A stretch of 64,000 nucleotides of DNA from Nitrospirota bacterium (GCA_040754395.1 JBFMCL010000003.1:91464-155463), one strand, 5' to 3'; shown: positions 18,717 to 29,731, counted from the first letter of the stretch. The notes: a model not told the origin generated them from the letters alone. Translations and numbers: made by a program.

Positions 18717-19040
18717 TTAATCTCCTCCTTCATCTCTTTTCATTTGAATCAATACCGTCTGTGTCTTATTGACGGACAATTGCAGCTTAATGTAGATGTT
18801 CTTTTCTTCGTCCTTGAACTTGTAAACATCTTGCCATATCTGGCTGTTATGGTACGATGTCATCGATTTATCAAAATGTTGTGCGCACAGTTTATTGATT
18901 ACTTCTACAATAGCGTCTTCATCCATATATCCCAGGTCTGCAGCGCCTTTCTGGGCTGTTGCCGTTATAACTCGCGTTGCTTCGCTGCTAAAGAGCTTCT
19001 TAAGTTTCTTGAGGTCGCAGTGGGGCTTTCGCTTTTCCAT
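18717..19040 (-). CDS. mqsR: MqsR-type mRNA interferase toxin
   Basis: 107 residues from the ATG at 19040; an in-frame TTG two codons earlier is possible, and neither has a clear ribosome site. The start MEKRKPHCDLKKLKKLF and the block KSMTSYHNSQIWQDVY are close to E. coli MqsR, and the residues corresponding to its catalytic Lys, Gln and Tyr are present (KSM, IWQDVY, IYIKL). MqsR is a RelE-fold ribonuclease cutting mRNA mainly at GCU. It is the first gene of the operon mqsR-mqsA-secB-like, the toxin-first order typical of mqsRA. Confidence 0.88.
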   Translation of the reverse strand: MEKRKPHCDLKKLKKLFSSEATRVITATAQKGAADLGYMDEDAIVEVINKLCAQHFDKSMTSYHNSQIWQDVYKFKDEEKNIYIKLQLSVNKTQTVLIQMKRDEGGD

Positions 19041-19129
19041 TTGCAAAATTTTAGCATAAATAACGGCATCTTAGTTTTAACCTTTTCCCTGAAGATAAGC
19101 CTTCCCATGGATATACTATAGCACATTTA

Positions 19130-19163
19130 GTATCATTATGATACGAAAATAGCAATTTGTCAA
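19130..19163 (-). promoter_or_regulatory. mqsR promoter with palindromic operator over the -10 box
   Basis: On the minus strand TTGACA (19158-19163) and CATAAT (19135-19140) are exactly 17 bp apart. The 15-nt palindrome GTATCATTATGATAC (19130-19144) covers the -10 box completely. Binding of the HTH antitoxin there would block RNA polymerase, as expected for conditional autorepression of a toxin-antitoxin operon. The sequence differs from the AACCT/AGGTT palindrome of E. coli MqsA. Confidence 0.75.
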
Positions 19164-19309
19164 GTGGAGGCTTGAAAAACCTGAATAAGAATGTTACTGC
19201 TGGCTATGTGAAGAACATTCAGGGAATTGTTACCCCGGCTCCTCTGCCTTTGCCAACAGTTTACCCAGGTCATAGTGTAGTATTGTCAACGAAGTGAGAC
19301 ACTTCGTCT

Positions 19310-19400
19310 TTATTCCAGCATGCTCCTGAGGACTTCGTAAGGGGTCTTGCCATTGTGCGCACCATGAGCCCTATGGAGATTGCAGAACGCCTCCCAATAT
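19310..19400 (-). pseudogene. Transposase remnant (DDE integrase C-terminus)
   Basis: The last ~30 residues of a minus-strand frame, LVYWEAFCNLHRAHGAHNGK followed by TPYEVLRSML, match the C-terminal end of IS481/IS3-type DDE transposases, where a 'YN..RPHg...GkTPyE.l' block is conserved. The upstream part of the frame (to 19576) does not resemble a transposase, and no terminal inverted repeats could be paired, so only the tail of an insertion element remains. Confidence 0.6.
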
Positions 19401-19526
19401 ACCAGGAGTTCCCCCAAGAATAGATACCCCAAATCTGTAACAGCAACAAATAAAAGCAAAAAAACAGGTTTCATAAGTGGTCGCAGTTTGTTTTGAGAAA
19501 ATGGGGGAACTTTATCAATACACCCC

Positions 19527-19650
19527 TTGACTTTTTTGGCAGGACACATAATAATAAAGTCACTTGGTATTACCATACAGCCTGACTGAGAAATCAGTCA
19601 GCAACCGAACAAATTAGGGCGACCACAAATAGTGGTCGCTTTTTATTTTT
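19527..19650 (+). ncRNA. Candidate small RNA: promoter, tetraloop hairpin, intrinsic terminator
   Basis: TTGACT (19527-19532) is followed 16 bp later by TAATAA (19549-19554), predicting a start near 19561. The short transcript would contain a perfect 8-bp stem closed by a GAAA tetraloop (19582-19601), then a perfect 8-bp stem GCGACCAC/GTGGTCGC (19619-19639) followed by TTTTTATTTTT, an intrinsic terminator. No coding frame of note lies between promoter and terminator on this strand, giving an RNA of about 85 nt. Alternatively the terminator belonged to a gene lost with the insertion element. Confidence 0.5.
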
Positions 19651-19775
19651 CTATACGCCAAATCAGTTATATTCTTTTTCAGTGTCAATTTCTTCTTCTT
19701 TGCCTGACCTTCTATATCTTCAGATTTTTTCTCTTTAACCTTGCATATTCCTGTCAATATTCACTACATTCAAAT

Positions 19776-20171
19776 ATGCCTTCATCGAGAAAAAAGAAAC
19801 CAAAAACTCATCCCCTTCTTTGGGTTATCGAACCCCTGATGGAAGAGCCGAGTTACTTGGAAAAACCTATGTTTGGATGCCTTGCTGTTTATCTTCACGG
19901 GAGGCTTATGCTTGCTCTTGCATCAGGAGAAGAACCCTGGAATGGTTTGTTAATCCCAACGGAACACAAGTTTCATGATGCTATTCGAGAAGAGTTCAAA
20001 GATGTAGTTCAGCACTCTGTTCTAAAGAAATGGCTATACTTACCCGAAGCAACAGAAGACTTTGAAGCTGTTGCTTCCGATATTGTTGATGCAATCCGTA
20101 TGAATGATGAGAGGTTTGGGGCAGAACCGAAAGAAAGGGTTTCTAAGAGAAAAAGAAAACATAACTCATGA
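19776..20171 (+). CDS. Small protein of unknown function, faint TfoX-N/YjbR-like pattern
   Basis: 131 residues from the ATG at 19776; an open but hydrophobic, AT-rich frame upstream is not thought to be coding. The core KPMFGCLAVYLHGRLMLALA resembles the 'MFGg....dGk..a' block of TfoX-N and related small domains, and is followed by WNGLLIPTEHKFHDAIREEF and a C-terminal basic tail (RVSKRKRKHNS). No function can be assigned. It converges on the orphan antitoxin gene, overlapping its 3' end by 6 bp, and lies within the islet. Confidence 0.5.
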   Translation: MPSSRKKKPKTHPLLWVIEPLMEEPSYLEKPMFGCLAVYLHGRLMLALASGEEPWNGLLIPTEHKFHDAIREEFKDVVQHSVLKKWLYLPEATEDFEAVASDIVDAIRMNDERFGAEPKERVSKRKRKHNS

Positions 20172-20405
20172 AAGATTTGGGGCGGCAAGCTTTTTCAGTG
20201 TGCTTCCGTGAAGCCTGTTTACCTTGTCGAGTGCAGACCTGAATGACTTTTCCCTTTTTGAAGTTTCCACAGGAGAGATAATCAGATTCCTGCCGTCAGT
20301 AGCAAGTTCAAGAGGAGTATCCAGAGTGACCTTCAGAAGTTCCAGAATCGGCTTGTCGATAATCAGCGCTGCGCTGTTCCCATGCGAAACGAGTTTCTTT
20401 ATCAT
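20166..20405 (-). CDS. AbrB/MazE-type (SpoVT-AbrB fold) antitoxin-like protein, no visible toxin
   Basis: 79 residues from the ATG at 20405, with GGAGGTGGG immediately upstream. The N-terminus KKLVSHGNSAALIIDKPIL followed by LLKVTLDTPLELATDGRNLI is the swapped-hairpin SpoVT-AbrB DNA-binding domain. The C-terminal ~30 residues (FRSALDKVNRLHGSTLKKLA) resemble a toxin-binding tail. No PemK, VapC or Doc-like frame lies downstream; the gene there is on the other strand. It is therefore an orphan antitoxin or an autonomous regulator. Confidence 0.75.
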   Translation of the reverse strand: MIKKLVSHGNSAALIIDKPILELLKVTLDTPLELATDGRNLIISPVETSKREKSFRSALDKVNRLHGSTLKKLAAPNLS

Positions 20406-20423
20406 ACCCACCTCCGTATATAC

Positions 20424-20452
20424 ATTGTATTACCATGAGGCAATCTTGTCAA
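20424..20452 (-). promoter_or_regulatory. Promoter of the AbrB-type gene
   Basis: On the minus strand TTGACA (20447-20452) and TACAAT (20424-20429) are 17 bp apart, a near-consensus sigma-70 promoter. The leader to the ATG at 20405 is only about 12 nt and consists almost entirely of the ribosome site, so an autoregulatory site would have to overlap the promoter itself. Confidence 0.7.
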
Positions 20453-20472
20453 ATAACCGAATTGCCTTACAC

Positions 20473-20502
20473 AAAAAAAACGATACGAAAGCGAATCGTT
20501 TT
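20473..20502 (-). terminator. Intrinsic terminator (minus strand)
   Basis: An 8-bp stem AAAACGAT/ATCGTTTT (20477-20484 with 20495-20502) with a 10-nt loop is followed on the minus strand by eight T residues (20480 down to 20473). It would end transcription coming from the ACT-domain gene just before the AbrB-type promoter. Confidence 0.6.
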
Positions 20503-20641
20503 CTCAAACAAGCAATCGGTACAAAAAAACTTAGAGAGTGTCTTCTGCAGGGACAGCTACGCGAGGCAGGAATAATGAAGAACCGGAATACCAAGCATCT
20601 CCACGGTGCAGTTCTCAAAAAAGTCCTTCTGAAAGAAGCAC

Positions 20642-20669
20642 AAAGGCCTACCATGACCGGCAGGCCTTT
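20642..20669. terminator. Possible weak bidirectional terminator after the ACT gene
   Basis: AAAGGCCT (20642-20649) and AGGCCTTT (20662-20669) form an 8-bp stem with a 12-nt loop, 36 bp past the ACT stop codon. Only three to four U residues would follow in either direction, so efficiency is doubtful. Confidence 0.4.
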
Positions 20670-20704
20670 TCTATGTCATCGACAGCATGTTACAGAGAAA
20701 ATGC

Positions 20705-21118
20705 CTACTTCGCCCCAAGAGCCTTCGCCGCCTTGTTCACATCCTTGGGCTTGACCCAGAGAATGGCGGCATAACGGCGTGAGCCGGCTGTCACGGCATC
20801 AATCGCCGTCACATTGATCTTCTTATCGGCCAGTGTCTGGAGAAGGTGAGCAACCGCTCCCTTGCGGTCATTCCCCTGGACAAGAAATCCGACCTTCTGA
20901 GGGCGGGTTTTGATCTTTGCAATCCTTGCCGCTTTCTTGAAGAGTGCGACATCTTCCGGAATAAAATCGAGCTGGGCCTTTCTCCCGCTCGGGAACCCGG
21001 AGAATGCCAGCAGGTTTACTCCTGCATCTGCCAGCGCTTTCAATATACGCGCTCCTTCACCTGTCCTGTCAGGAACATCCATTGCGAAATACGCAACCTT
21101 CCTTATAATGTCCGCCAT
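20705..21118 (-). CDS. ACT-domain protein (two ACT modules)
   Basis: 137 residues with an AAGGAGG ribosome site. Two ACT modules are visible: VAYFAMDVPDRTGEGARILK to about 65, and VGFLVQGNDRKGAVAHLLQT from about 76 to 130. Free-standing ACT proteins bind amino acids and act as sensors or regulatory partners; no enzyme domain is attached. Both modules keep the ligand-site pattern (D/N-R-x-G) at the strand-helix junction. It is transcribed alone, between the antitoxin and the large peptidase, and its partner cannot be named from context. Confidence 0.8.
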   Translation of the reverse strand: MADIIRKVAYFAMDVPDRTGEGARILKALADAGVNLLAFSGFPSGRKAQLDFIPEDVALFKKAARIAKIKTRPQKVGFLVQGNDRKGAVAHLLQTLADKKINVTAIDAVTAGSRRYAAILWVKPKDVNKAAKALGAK

Positions 21119-21225
21119 ATCTGCACCTCCTTCTTTTTTTGTACTCTCTCATCTAAAGTCTATTAAATCCGGGGAGATGTTACAACTCTCCGCAATTGCA
21201 TGCAACTCTCATACGCAATTCTGTT

Positions 21226-24200
21226 TCAGTTTTTCTGCCTTTCGGTCAGTTCTGCCTCAGTTGTCATCTCCTGCCCTTCCCGCAGGAAGATTATTGAGAT
21301 CTTATCCCCGGCATGCAGCGATTTCAGAATATCTGAAAGATCCTTCAGTCTGTTGACCTTCATCGTGTTGATGCCAACAATAATATCACCCTCTCTGAGC
21401 CCCGCTCTTTCTGCAGGCGAGTCCTGACCAACTCCGGAGACCCTGCTTCCCTGTCCGCTGAATGCAAAATCCGGCATAATCCCAAGGCTCACTTTTCTTT
21501 CTTTTTTGATTGCTGTTACCGGGTCTTCAGATTTCTGCACGTTGCTTGTCACCGGCTGGTCGCGGCGGGAAAGATACTCGAGGACCTCCTGAGCAACAGA
21601 CGCAACTTTCGTCAGCCCCTCAGGATCAATCTTCTCGGCAGTATCCGCAGGCTTGTGGTAATCAGCATGAGGGCCGGTAAAGAACTGTACCGCAGGAACC
21701 CCTGCATCCTGAAAACTTTTCTGGTCACTCGAGTCGAGATCTTCTGAAACAGTCTGGACCTCAACACCGGCAACACGCCCGGCTCCCCTGAAGATATGCG
21801 CCCATTCACCGGCAGAATCCGACCCGATTACCAGGAGCTTGTTTTTCCCCAGTCTGCCCACTGTATCAAGGTTCAGCATCCCGATGCATTTTTCAGCCGG
21901 GTATCTCTTCTGGCTGGCAACATAGTGGCGTGAGCCTTTCTTCCCCTGCTCTTCGCCGGTAAACGCCGCAAAGATTATGTTTCTTTCCGGTGTCAGGCTT
22001 TCTCCCAGTATCTGCGCAAGTTCAATCAGCACCGCAACCCCGCTTGCATTGTCATCAGCCCCGTGATATATCCTTGTGCCGTCGGTTATGCCGGAATCGC
22101 CTGAGGTTACCCCAAGGTGATCATAATGCGCACCAATAACGACGCTTTGATCTGACCATTCCTGTTTTCTGCCCGGGAGTATTCCGATTATATTTTTCAT
22201 CTTTACAGGGTGCGACCGGTCGTCAATATCTTCCCATTCCTGGAAATAGCTCCCATTGTCGCCTGCCGGTTCGAGTCCCGCCTCCCTGAACTTTTCCGCG
22301 ATATATTCAGCTGCGCGGTCGAGTTCCCTTGTCCCTGTTCCGCGTCCTCTGAGCACATCGCCTGCGAGAAATCTGACCGTCTGCATCATCCTTTCAGAAG
22401 AGGATGCAGATTCATGGCCTACAAGAGCCTCCCTCCTTCTCAATTCCGCCATCCCGGCCTTTTCGATCCTTCCGTCCTCTCCGGGGATGAATACCGTCAT
22501 GGGAGAATCCTGCACAGGCCATCTTCCTTTTGCGATGTTTGCGGGTTCGGTACCTGAGAAGCCGAGATAGCTGTATTTGTGGTAATGCGGCAGCTTGCGG
22601 ATCAGTCCGGGGAGCGCCCCGTGAACATCCGAAGCAATAAACATGAGCGCCATGTCTTTGCGGTGAGGATTTCTTGCAGTCAATACCAGCGAATGGTTTT
22701 TGATCGGGAACTCTGCCTGCCCGATGCGCACATGTTCAGGAGTAATATCCATCTCATACCCCAACAGCGCCTCCCTCACCTTATCTATGAAAAGGTTTTC
22801 ATATCCGATGATCGCAACGGCCCTGTCGTCGGGCAACGCGATAATCTCCGTGTCGAGTTTTGTCTCTACCTCATCCGGTCCCGTATTGCGCAGGCCGTAG
22901 GCCAGCTCTCTGTATGCCTGCAGAAGTGCGGCATCAGCGCGTGAAGGGAGAATCGCCAGCATTTTTGCGGCCCCAAGGGCCTGGGTGATTGCCGGAGGAA
23001 TTTCATCTCGGCCCAGTCTCCTGAACAGGTCGAATTCAGGATCGATGTCAATCCTGAGAGGAAGTGACGGAAGCTTAATGCGGATATCGAGCCGTTTGGC
23101 GTCCATGCGCAGAACAGTCTGATATGCCTTATCCTGCCCTTGCAGGGTAACCGCAACAGGAACCTTCAACTGATACACCCTGCCCGGCTGTCTCTGTGTT
23201 ATCGTGCCGGTGAGCAGATACGCATCATTCTCCCGTTTCACCTTCATATCGCCCGCTGTCAGTTCCGGTGCCCCTGTACCGGTTACCCACTGGTCGAATG
23301 CATTGCGCAGATCCCTGCCGGAGACCTGCGCAAAACTCCTCTCCAGCCCGTCAAACGCGGCGAATCCAAACCTGTTTTTTGCGTAGAAATCCCTTATGCC
23401 TTCAATAAATACTTTGTCGCCCAACTCCATTCTGAGCATATGGAAAAACATGAGTGACTTGCCGTACCCTATCGCCTCAGAAGATGAACTGTGGCGGGAG
23501 CGGAACCCGGTAAGCGGGAAATCCCTGCCTCCTGACACGTAATCGGCATATTTCTGGAGCGTAGTCTGACGGTATTCAGCCCCCTCTCCCTGCTGCTCCT
23601 TAAAGAGGTGGTCCGACAGATAGGCGGTCAGTCCTTCCGACCAGTTCCCCTTGCGGTAATCAGGGAAAACGCTGTTCCCCCACCAGTTATGGAGGATTTC
23701 ATGTGGATATGACGAATTGATGATAAAGGGGAACCGGACGACTTTCGTCCCGAGCAGCGTAAATGAAGGCATTCCGAACCCTGTCTCCCAGAAGTTTTCG
23801 ACAAGCGCAAATTTCGGGTAAAGATAGGGGCCGATGAGTTTTTCATACATGCGGATATACCTGACCGTCGCATCAAGATATTTTTCCGCAAGCCCTTTCT
23901 CGGGGGTTCTCAGGAAAACCATTGCCTCGAGTCTGCCGTCTGATTTCGAATATTCATGAAACCTCGCAGCGATAAGATAAATCTCTTCCTGCGGCTCGGG
24001 CGATTCCCAGCGGACAACGGTTTTTATGGGGTCTTTATTATGTGCCGTCCTGCCTCCCTGGCTTACCGCATCCCATTCAGGGGGAAGTTCTGTCCGTAAA
24101 TCGAACGACACGAAAAATTCCCCTATCACCGGGTACCAGAATGAACTGCCGGCGAGATATACCCCTTCACCGGAAATCATCCCTCTGGTCTGGCTGTACC

Positions 24201-24612
24201 CCCGTGCCTGTTCTTTTCCAAATTGTTCTATGGGATGGTCAATGGTTCCGCCGTAACTGAGGACAAAGGAATTCATGCCATTGGGCAGACGCACGCGGAA
24301 GGATTCAGTGTACCCTGAATGTGTTTCGTCGTTTATTTTTGTCATGTGCACCCCTGCGGTATGCACAAACGGATTAAGCCCTGCATGAAGCGCGAAGGTA
24401 AATTCAGGGAGGAGGCTCTCAGGCACGGTTACATTATTTTCTGCAGCAAAACGTTTCTCTTGCGGAGAGAGAGTGACTTTCATTTCATGATGCACCAGGT
24501 CTTCTGACGGAGCAAACATGCGGATTTGCACAGCCTGTTCCACCGCGTACAGAAACGACGCGGTCAACAGGAGAAAAAACGGGAGACAAATCACCTGCGC
24601 CAAGTGTTTCAT
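21226..24612 (-). CDS. Secreted M1-like / M28 / PDZ triple-domain aminopeptidase
   Basis: 1128 residues from the ATG at 24612, which has GGAAAGAG upstream and starts a signal peptide (KHLAQVICLPFFLLLTASFL). Domain 1 is a gluzincin of M1 type: HEILHNWWG near 303 with the third ligand Glu 18 residues after the second His (NWSEG); the usual GxMEN motif is replaced by GFGMPS. Domain 2 (about 760-1020) is an M28 metallopeptidase with all metal ligands: GAHYDHLG near 824, GADDNASG, FTGEEQG, NLDTVGR, GPHADYHKPADT. Domain 3 (about 1040-1125) is a PDZ domain (LREGDIIVGINTMKVNRLKD). It should degrade peptides outside the inner membrane. A TolB-like lipoprotein gene lies 30 bp upstream. Confidence 0.88.
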   Translation of the reverse strand: MKHLAQVICLPFFLLLTASFLYAVEQAVQIRMFAPSEDLVHHEMKVTLSPQEKRFAAENNVTVPESLLPEFTFALHAGLNPFVHTAGVHMTKINDETHSGYTESFRVRLPNGMNSFVLSYGGTIDHPIEQFGKEQARGYSQTRGMISGEGVYLAGSSFWYPVIGEFFVSFDLRTELPPEWDAVSQGGRTAHNKDPIKTVVRWESPEPQEEIYLIAARFHEYSKSDGRLEAMVFLRTPEKGLAEKYLDATVRYIRMYEKLIGPYLYPKFALVENFWETGFGMPSFTLLGTKVVRFPFIINSSYPHEILHNWWGNSVFPDYRKGNWSEGLTAYLSDHLFKEQQGEGAEYRQTTLQKYADYVSGGRDFPLTGFRSRHSSSSEAIGYGKSLMFFHMLRMELGDKVFIEGIRDFYAKNRFGFAAFDGLERSFAQVSGRDLRNAFDQWVTGTGAPELTAGDMKVKRENDAYLLTGTITQRQPGRVYQLKVPVAVTLQGQDKAYQTVLRMDAKRLDIRIKLPSLPLRIDIDPEFDLFRRLGRDEIPPAITQALGAAKMLAILPSRADAALLQAYRELAYGLRNTGPDEVETKLDTEIIALPDDRAVAIIGYENLFIDKVREALLGYEMDITPEHVRIGQAEFPIKNHSLVLTARNPHRKDMALMFIASDVHGALPGLIRKLPHYHKYSYLGFSGTEPANIAKGRWPVQDSPMTVFIPGEDGRIEKAGMAELRRREALVGHESASSSERMMQTVRFLAGDVLRGRGTGTRELDRAAEYIAEKFREAGLEPAGDNGSYFQEWEDIDDRSHPVKMKNIIGILPGRKQEWSDQSVVIGAHYDHLGVTSGDSGITDGTRIYHGADDNASGVAVLIELAQILGESLTPERNIIFAAFTGEEQGKKGSRHYVASQKRYPAEKCIGMLNLDTVGRLGKNKLLVIGSDSAGEWAHIFRGAGRVAGVEVQTVSEDLDSSDQKSFQDAGVPAVQFFTGPHADYHKPADTAEKIDPEGLTKVASVAQEVLEYLSRRDQPVTSNVQKSEDPVTAIKKERKVSLGIMPDFAFSGQGSRVSGVGQDSPAERAGLREGDIIVGINTMKVNRLKDLSDILKSLHAGDKISIIFLREGQEMTTEAELTERQKN

Positions 24613-24642
24613 GAAAACTCTTTCCATATCTTCCGACTATAT

Positions 24643-25710
24643 TTATTCTACCCAGTCGGCGATAAATATATCTGTAGCCCGTGGTTTTTGGGGGTTCCTG
24701 TTCGAGGCAAAGGCCAGTTTTCTGCCATCCGGGGAAAACATGGGAAATCCGTCAAAGACCTTATTGAAGGTCAGTCTCTTCAGCCCTGTTCCGTCGTCAT
24801 TGATAAGATACAGTTCAAAGTTATGGCCGAACCGACCGATATCCTCCCGCCAGTCATCCATATTGCTCGAAAAGATAATGCGCCTTCCGTCCGGATGCCA
24901 TGACGGAGCGAAATTCGTGGCCTTGTTCCCGAAGATTCTTTTTTTATTAGACCCGTCTGAATCCATGATCCATAGATCAAGCGGAACGGGAACAATATAA
25001 TGATGCTCCATGCATCTCCGCCACAGTGCTCTCTCTTCTTCGGTTTCAGGATACCAAGCCCGCCAAACGATCCTCCTGCCATCAGGGGAAAACCATGGCC
25101 CGCCGTCGTAGCCGTATTTGTCGGTCAGCCGTTTCAGCCCGGAACCGTCGGAATTCATGATATAGACATCGAAATCCCCCTCCCTGAGGGACCCGAAAAC
25201 AATTTTTTCCCCGTCCGGGGAAACAATCGGCTCCGCATCGTAATCAGGGAATTCCGTAATCTGTTGCATGTCTGACCCGTCAGCATTTGCGCTGAAAATG
25301 TCATATGGATACAGCGGCCATACATGGCCTCCGGTCCGGGGCATGTCAGGCTTTGGAGGGCATTCACCGGGGATATGGCCGGTTGAGGAAAAGAGAATCC
25401 GTCTGTTGTCCGGGAAGAAAAACGCACAGGTATGAGCGCCGTGATCAGGGCTGACCATGGTTTTTTCAGAACCGTCAGTGTTCATGATCCAAATCTTGTC
25501 ACACGCATACCCTCCCCGGTTCGACTGGAAGATGAGTTTTTTCCCGTCAGGACTGAAATACGCTTCGCCATTGTCTCCCTCAAACGTAAGCTGCCTGACG
25601 TTTCTTATGTGCTCCCCGATGAATCCTTCATCATGCGTAAGTGAAATATCTTTCCGCGCACATCCGGAAATCAGAAGAAATATGGACAACAGAAGAAATG
25701 ATATTCTCAT
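24643..25710 (-). CDS. TolB-like beta-propeller lipoprotein (PD40 repeats)
   Basis: 355 residues from the ATG at 25710 (GAAGGAG, good spacing). The signal ends with a lipobox LLISGCARK (Cys about 16). Six to seven WD40-like PD40 repeats follow, each with 'FSPDGkki.F.Snr....i..mn.DGs' (for example YFSPDGKKLIFQSNRGG and WFSPDGRRIVWRA). Proteins of this form include TolB and DPP-IV-type propellers; here no catalytic domain is attached, so it is a binding or scaffold protein. It is upstream of and co-directional with the M1-M28-PDZ peptidase and may deliver or screen its substrates (inference). Confidence 0.85.
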   Translation of the reverse strand: MRISFLLLSIFLLISGCARKDISLTHDEGFIGEHIRNVRQLTFEGDNGEAYFSPDGKKLIFQSNRGGYACDKIWIMNTDGSEKTMVSPDHGAHTCAFFFPDNRRILFSSTGHIPGECPPKPDMPRTGGHVWPLYPYDIFSANADGSDMQQITEFPDYDAEPIVSPDGEKIVFGSLREGDFDVYIMNSDGSGLKRLTDKYGYDGGPWFSPDGRRIVWRAWYPETEEERALWRRCMEHHYIVPVPLDLWIMDSDGSNKKRIFGNKATNFAPSWHPDGRRIIFSSNMDDWREDIGRFGHNFELYLINDDGTGLKRLTFNKVFDGFPMFSPDGRKLAFASNRNPQKPRATDIFIADWVE

Positions 25711-25818
25711 GCGAAACTCCTTCTCCTGCAAATGGTATTTTCCCTTAAGGGGTCAGCCAGCGCTATTATCGGCACAGAACACGTGCATGTTCTCCGCCCG
25801 CTGAATGCATAGCTTCAT

Positions 25819-26919
25819 TCAGCCCACGGCATCGAAAAATTCATACCCCATTGATTCCGCCAGAGATTTATGCACCACTTTCCCTCTGTAGGTGTTCAGC
25901 GCACTCCTTATAGCCGGGTCTTCCCTGATCGCCCTTTCAACACCGGCATCTGCGAGAGTTTTTACATAGGGAAGCGTAACATTCGTAAGCGCGATCGTCG
26001 AGGTTTTCGGGTATGCGCCGGGCATATTGGATACCATGTAGTGTATAACCCCGTCTATCACATATATTGGATCATCGTGGGTAGTCGGCCTTGCCGTCTC
26101 GAAACACCCCCCCTGGTCCACGGACACGTCGACAATTACCGCCCCTTTTTTCATCATACCGAGCATCCCTCTTGTGACAACAACAGGTGTTTTCCCGCCC
26201 GGTACCAGGACCGCCCCGACCATTATATCTGCTTCCTTTATCTCTTCCCTGAGATTATGCATCGTGACCGGGAGTGTCTTCACCCTCCCCATGAACATTT
26301 CATCTATTCTCCGGAGCGCCTCCATCCGTATGTCCATGACCACAGTGTCCATTCCAAGGCCGATGCAGTCCCGCGCAGCATTTGTACCGACCACACCCGC
26401 CCCTATGATCACCGCCTTCGCCGGCTGCACACCCAGGATGCCGGTCGGCAGAAGGCCTTCTCCGCCATGGATCCTCTGCAAATAGTATGAGGCCATAAGC
26501 GGCGCCATTCTCCCCGCGATCTCACTCATCGGGGCAAGCAGAGGAAGGCTGCCGTTCTTCTGCAGTGTCTCGTATGCAAGTCCGGAAATCTCTTTCTCAA
26601 GGAGCACATTAATCAGCTCAGGGTTTGCAGCCAGATGGAGAAAAGTGAAGAGCGCCTGCTCTTTCCGGAACAGGGCATATTCGTCCGGGACAGGCTCTTT
26701 TACCTTTACAAGCAGCTCCGCCGTATCGAAGACTGTATTCCGCGATACGATTTCAGCGCCTGCGCTCAGGTATTCTTCATCCGGAAAGTCGCTGCCCTGA
26801 CCGGCATTCGTCTCAATAAGGACTGAATGGCCGCCGGCCCTGAGTTCTTCGACGCCATAGGGAGTCATCCCCACCCTGAATTCGCCTTTTTTTATCTCTT
26901 TCGGGATACCTATTCGCAT
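25819..26919 (-). CDS. ald: Alanine dehydrogenase
   Basis: 366 residues, the usual family length. It interconverts L-alanine and pyruvate + NH3 with NAD(H). The start MRIGIPKEIKKGEFRVGMTP is diagnostic, the catalytic His lies in FTFLHLAAN (about 95), and the NAD-binding Rossmann motif is VIIGAGVVGTNAAR (about 170-183). It fits the pyruvate-centred metabolism suggested by the Por genes in the same window. It is monocistronic and divergent from pncC, with 150 bp between them. Confidence 0.95.
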   Translation of the reverse strand: MRIGIPKEIKKGEFRVGMTPYGVEELRAGGHSVLIETNAGQGSDFPDEEYLSAGAEIVSRNTVFDTAELLVKVKEPVPDEYALFRKEQALFTFLHLAANPELINVLLEKEISGLAYETLQKNGSLPLLAPMSEIAGRMAPLMASYYLQRIHGGEGLLPTGILGVQPAKAVIIGAGVVGTNAARDCIGLGMDTVVMDIRMEALRRIDEMFMGRVKTLPVTMHNLREEIKEADIMVGAVLVPGGKTPVVVTRGMLGMMKKGAVIVDVSVDQGGCFETARPTTHDDPIYVIDGVIHYMVSNMPGAYPKTSTIALTNVTLPYVKTLADAGVERAIREDPAIRSALNTYRGKVVHKSLAESMGYEFFDAVG

Positions 26920-27068
26920 ACCTTTCCCCGTTCTTCTGGAAATCTGCCTTATTATATCAGGAGCGTTCCGGCTTGACCATAGCGCATAAATCCGGGGCTG
27001 CCCGAAATATTTTTTTCCCTTTTGCGGGTTTCTCTGATAAACTTTTTAATGTCACTGCAGACAACCAT

Positions 27069-29640
<2,572 letters not shown>

Positions 29641-29731
29641 CCATAACAAGACAGCACCGGAGACCTGTTTCTCTGTGTCAGGGGCTACCCTGGCCACTAA
29701 CTTCTCAGCACACATCCGGGGAGAGGGATAC

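Noticed and set aside
18713..18733. Longer start of mqsA inside mqsR
   Set aside because: MqsA proteins begin close to the first CxxC; the ATG at 18712 fits that, the upstream one adds an unrelated leader.
19164..19309. Open plus-strand frame (GLKNLNKNVTAGYVKNIQGI and on) as a gene
   Set aside because: No recognisable start or homology; it lies between the mqs promoter and the transposase tail and may be part of the degraded element.
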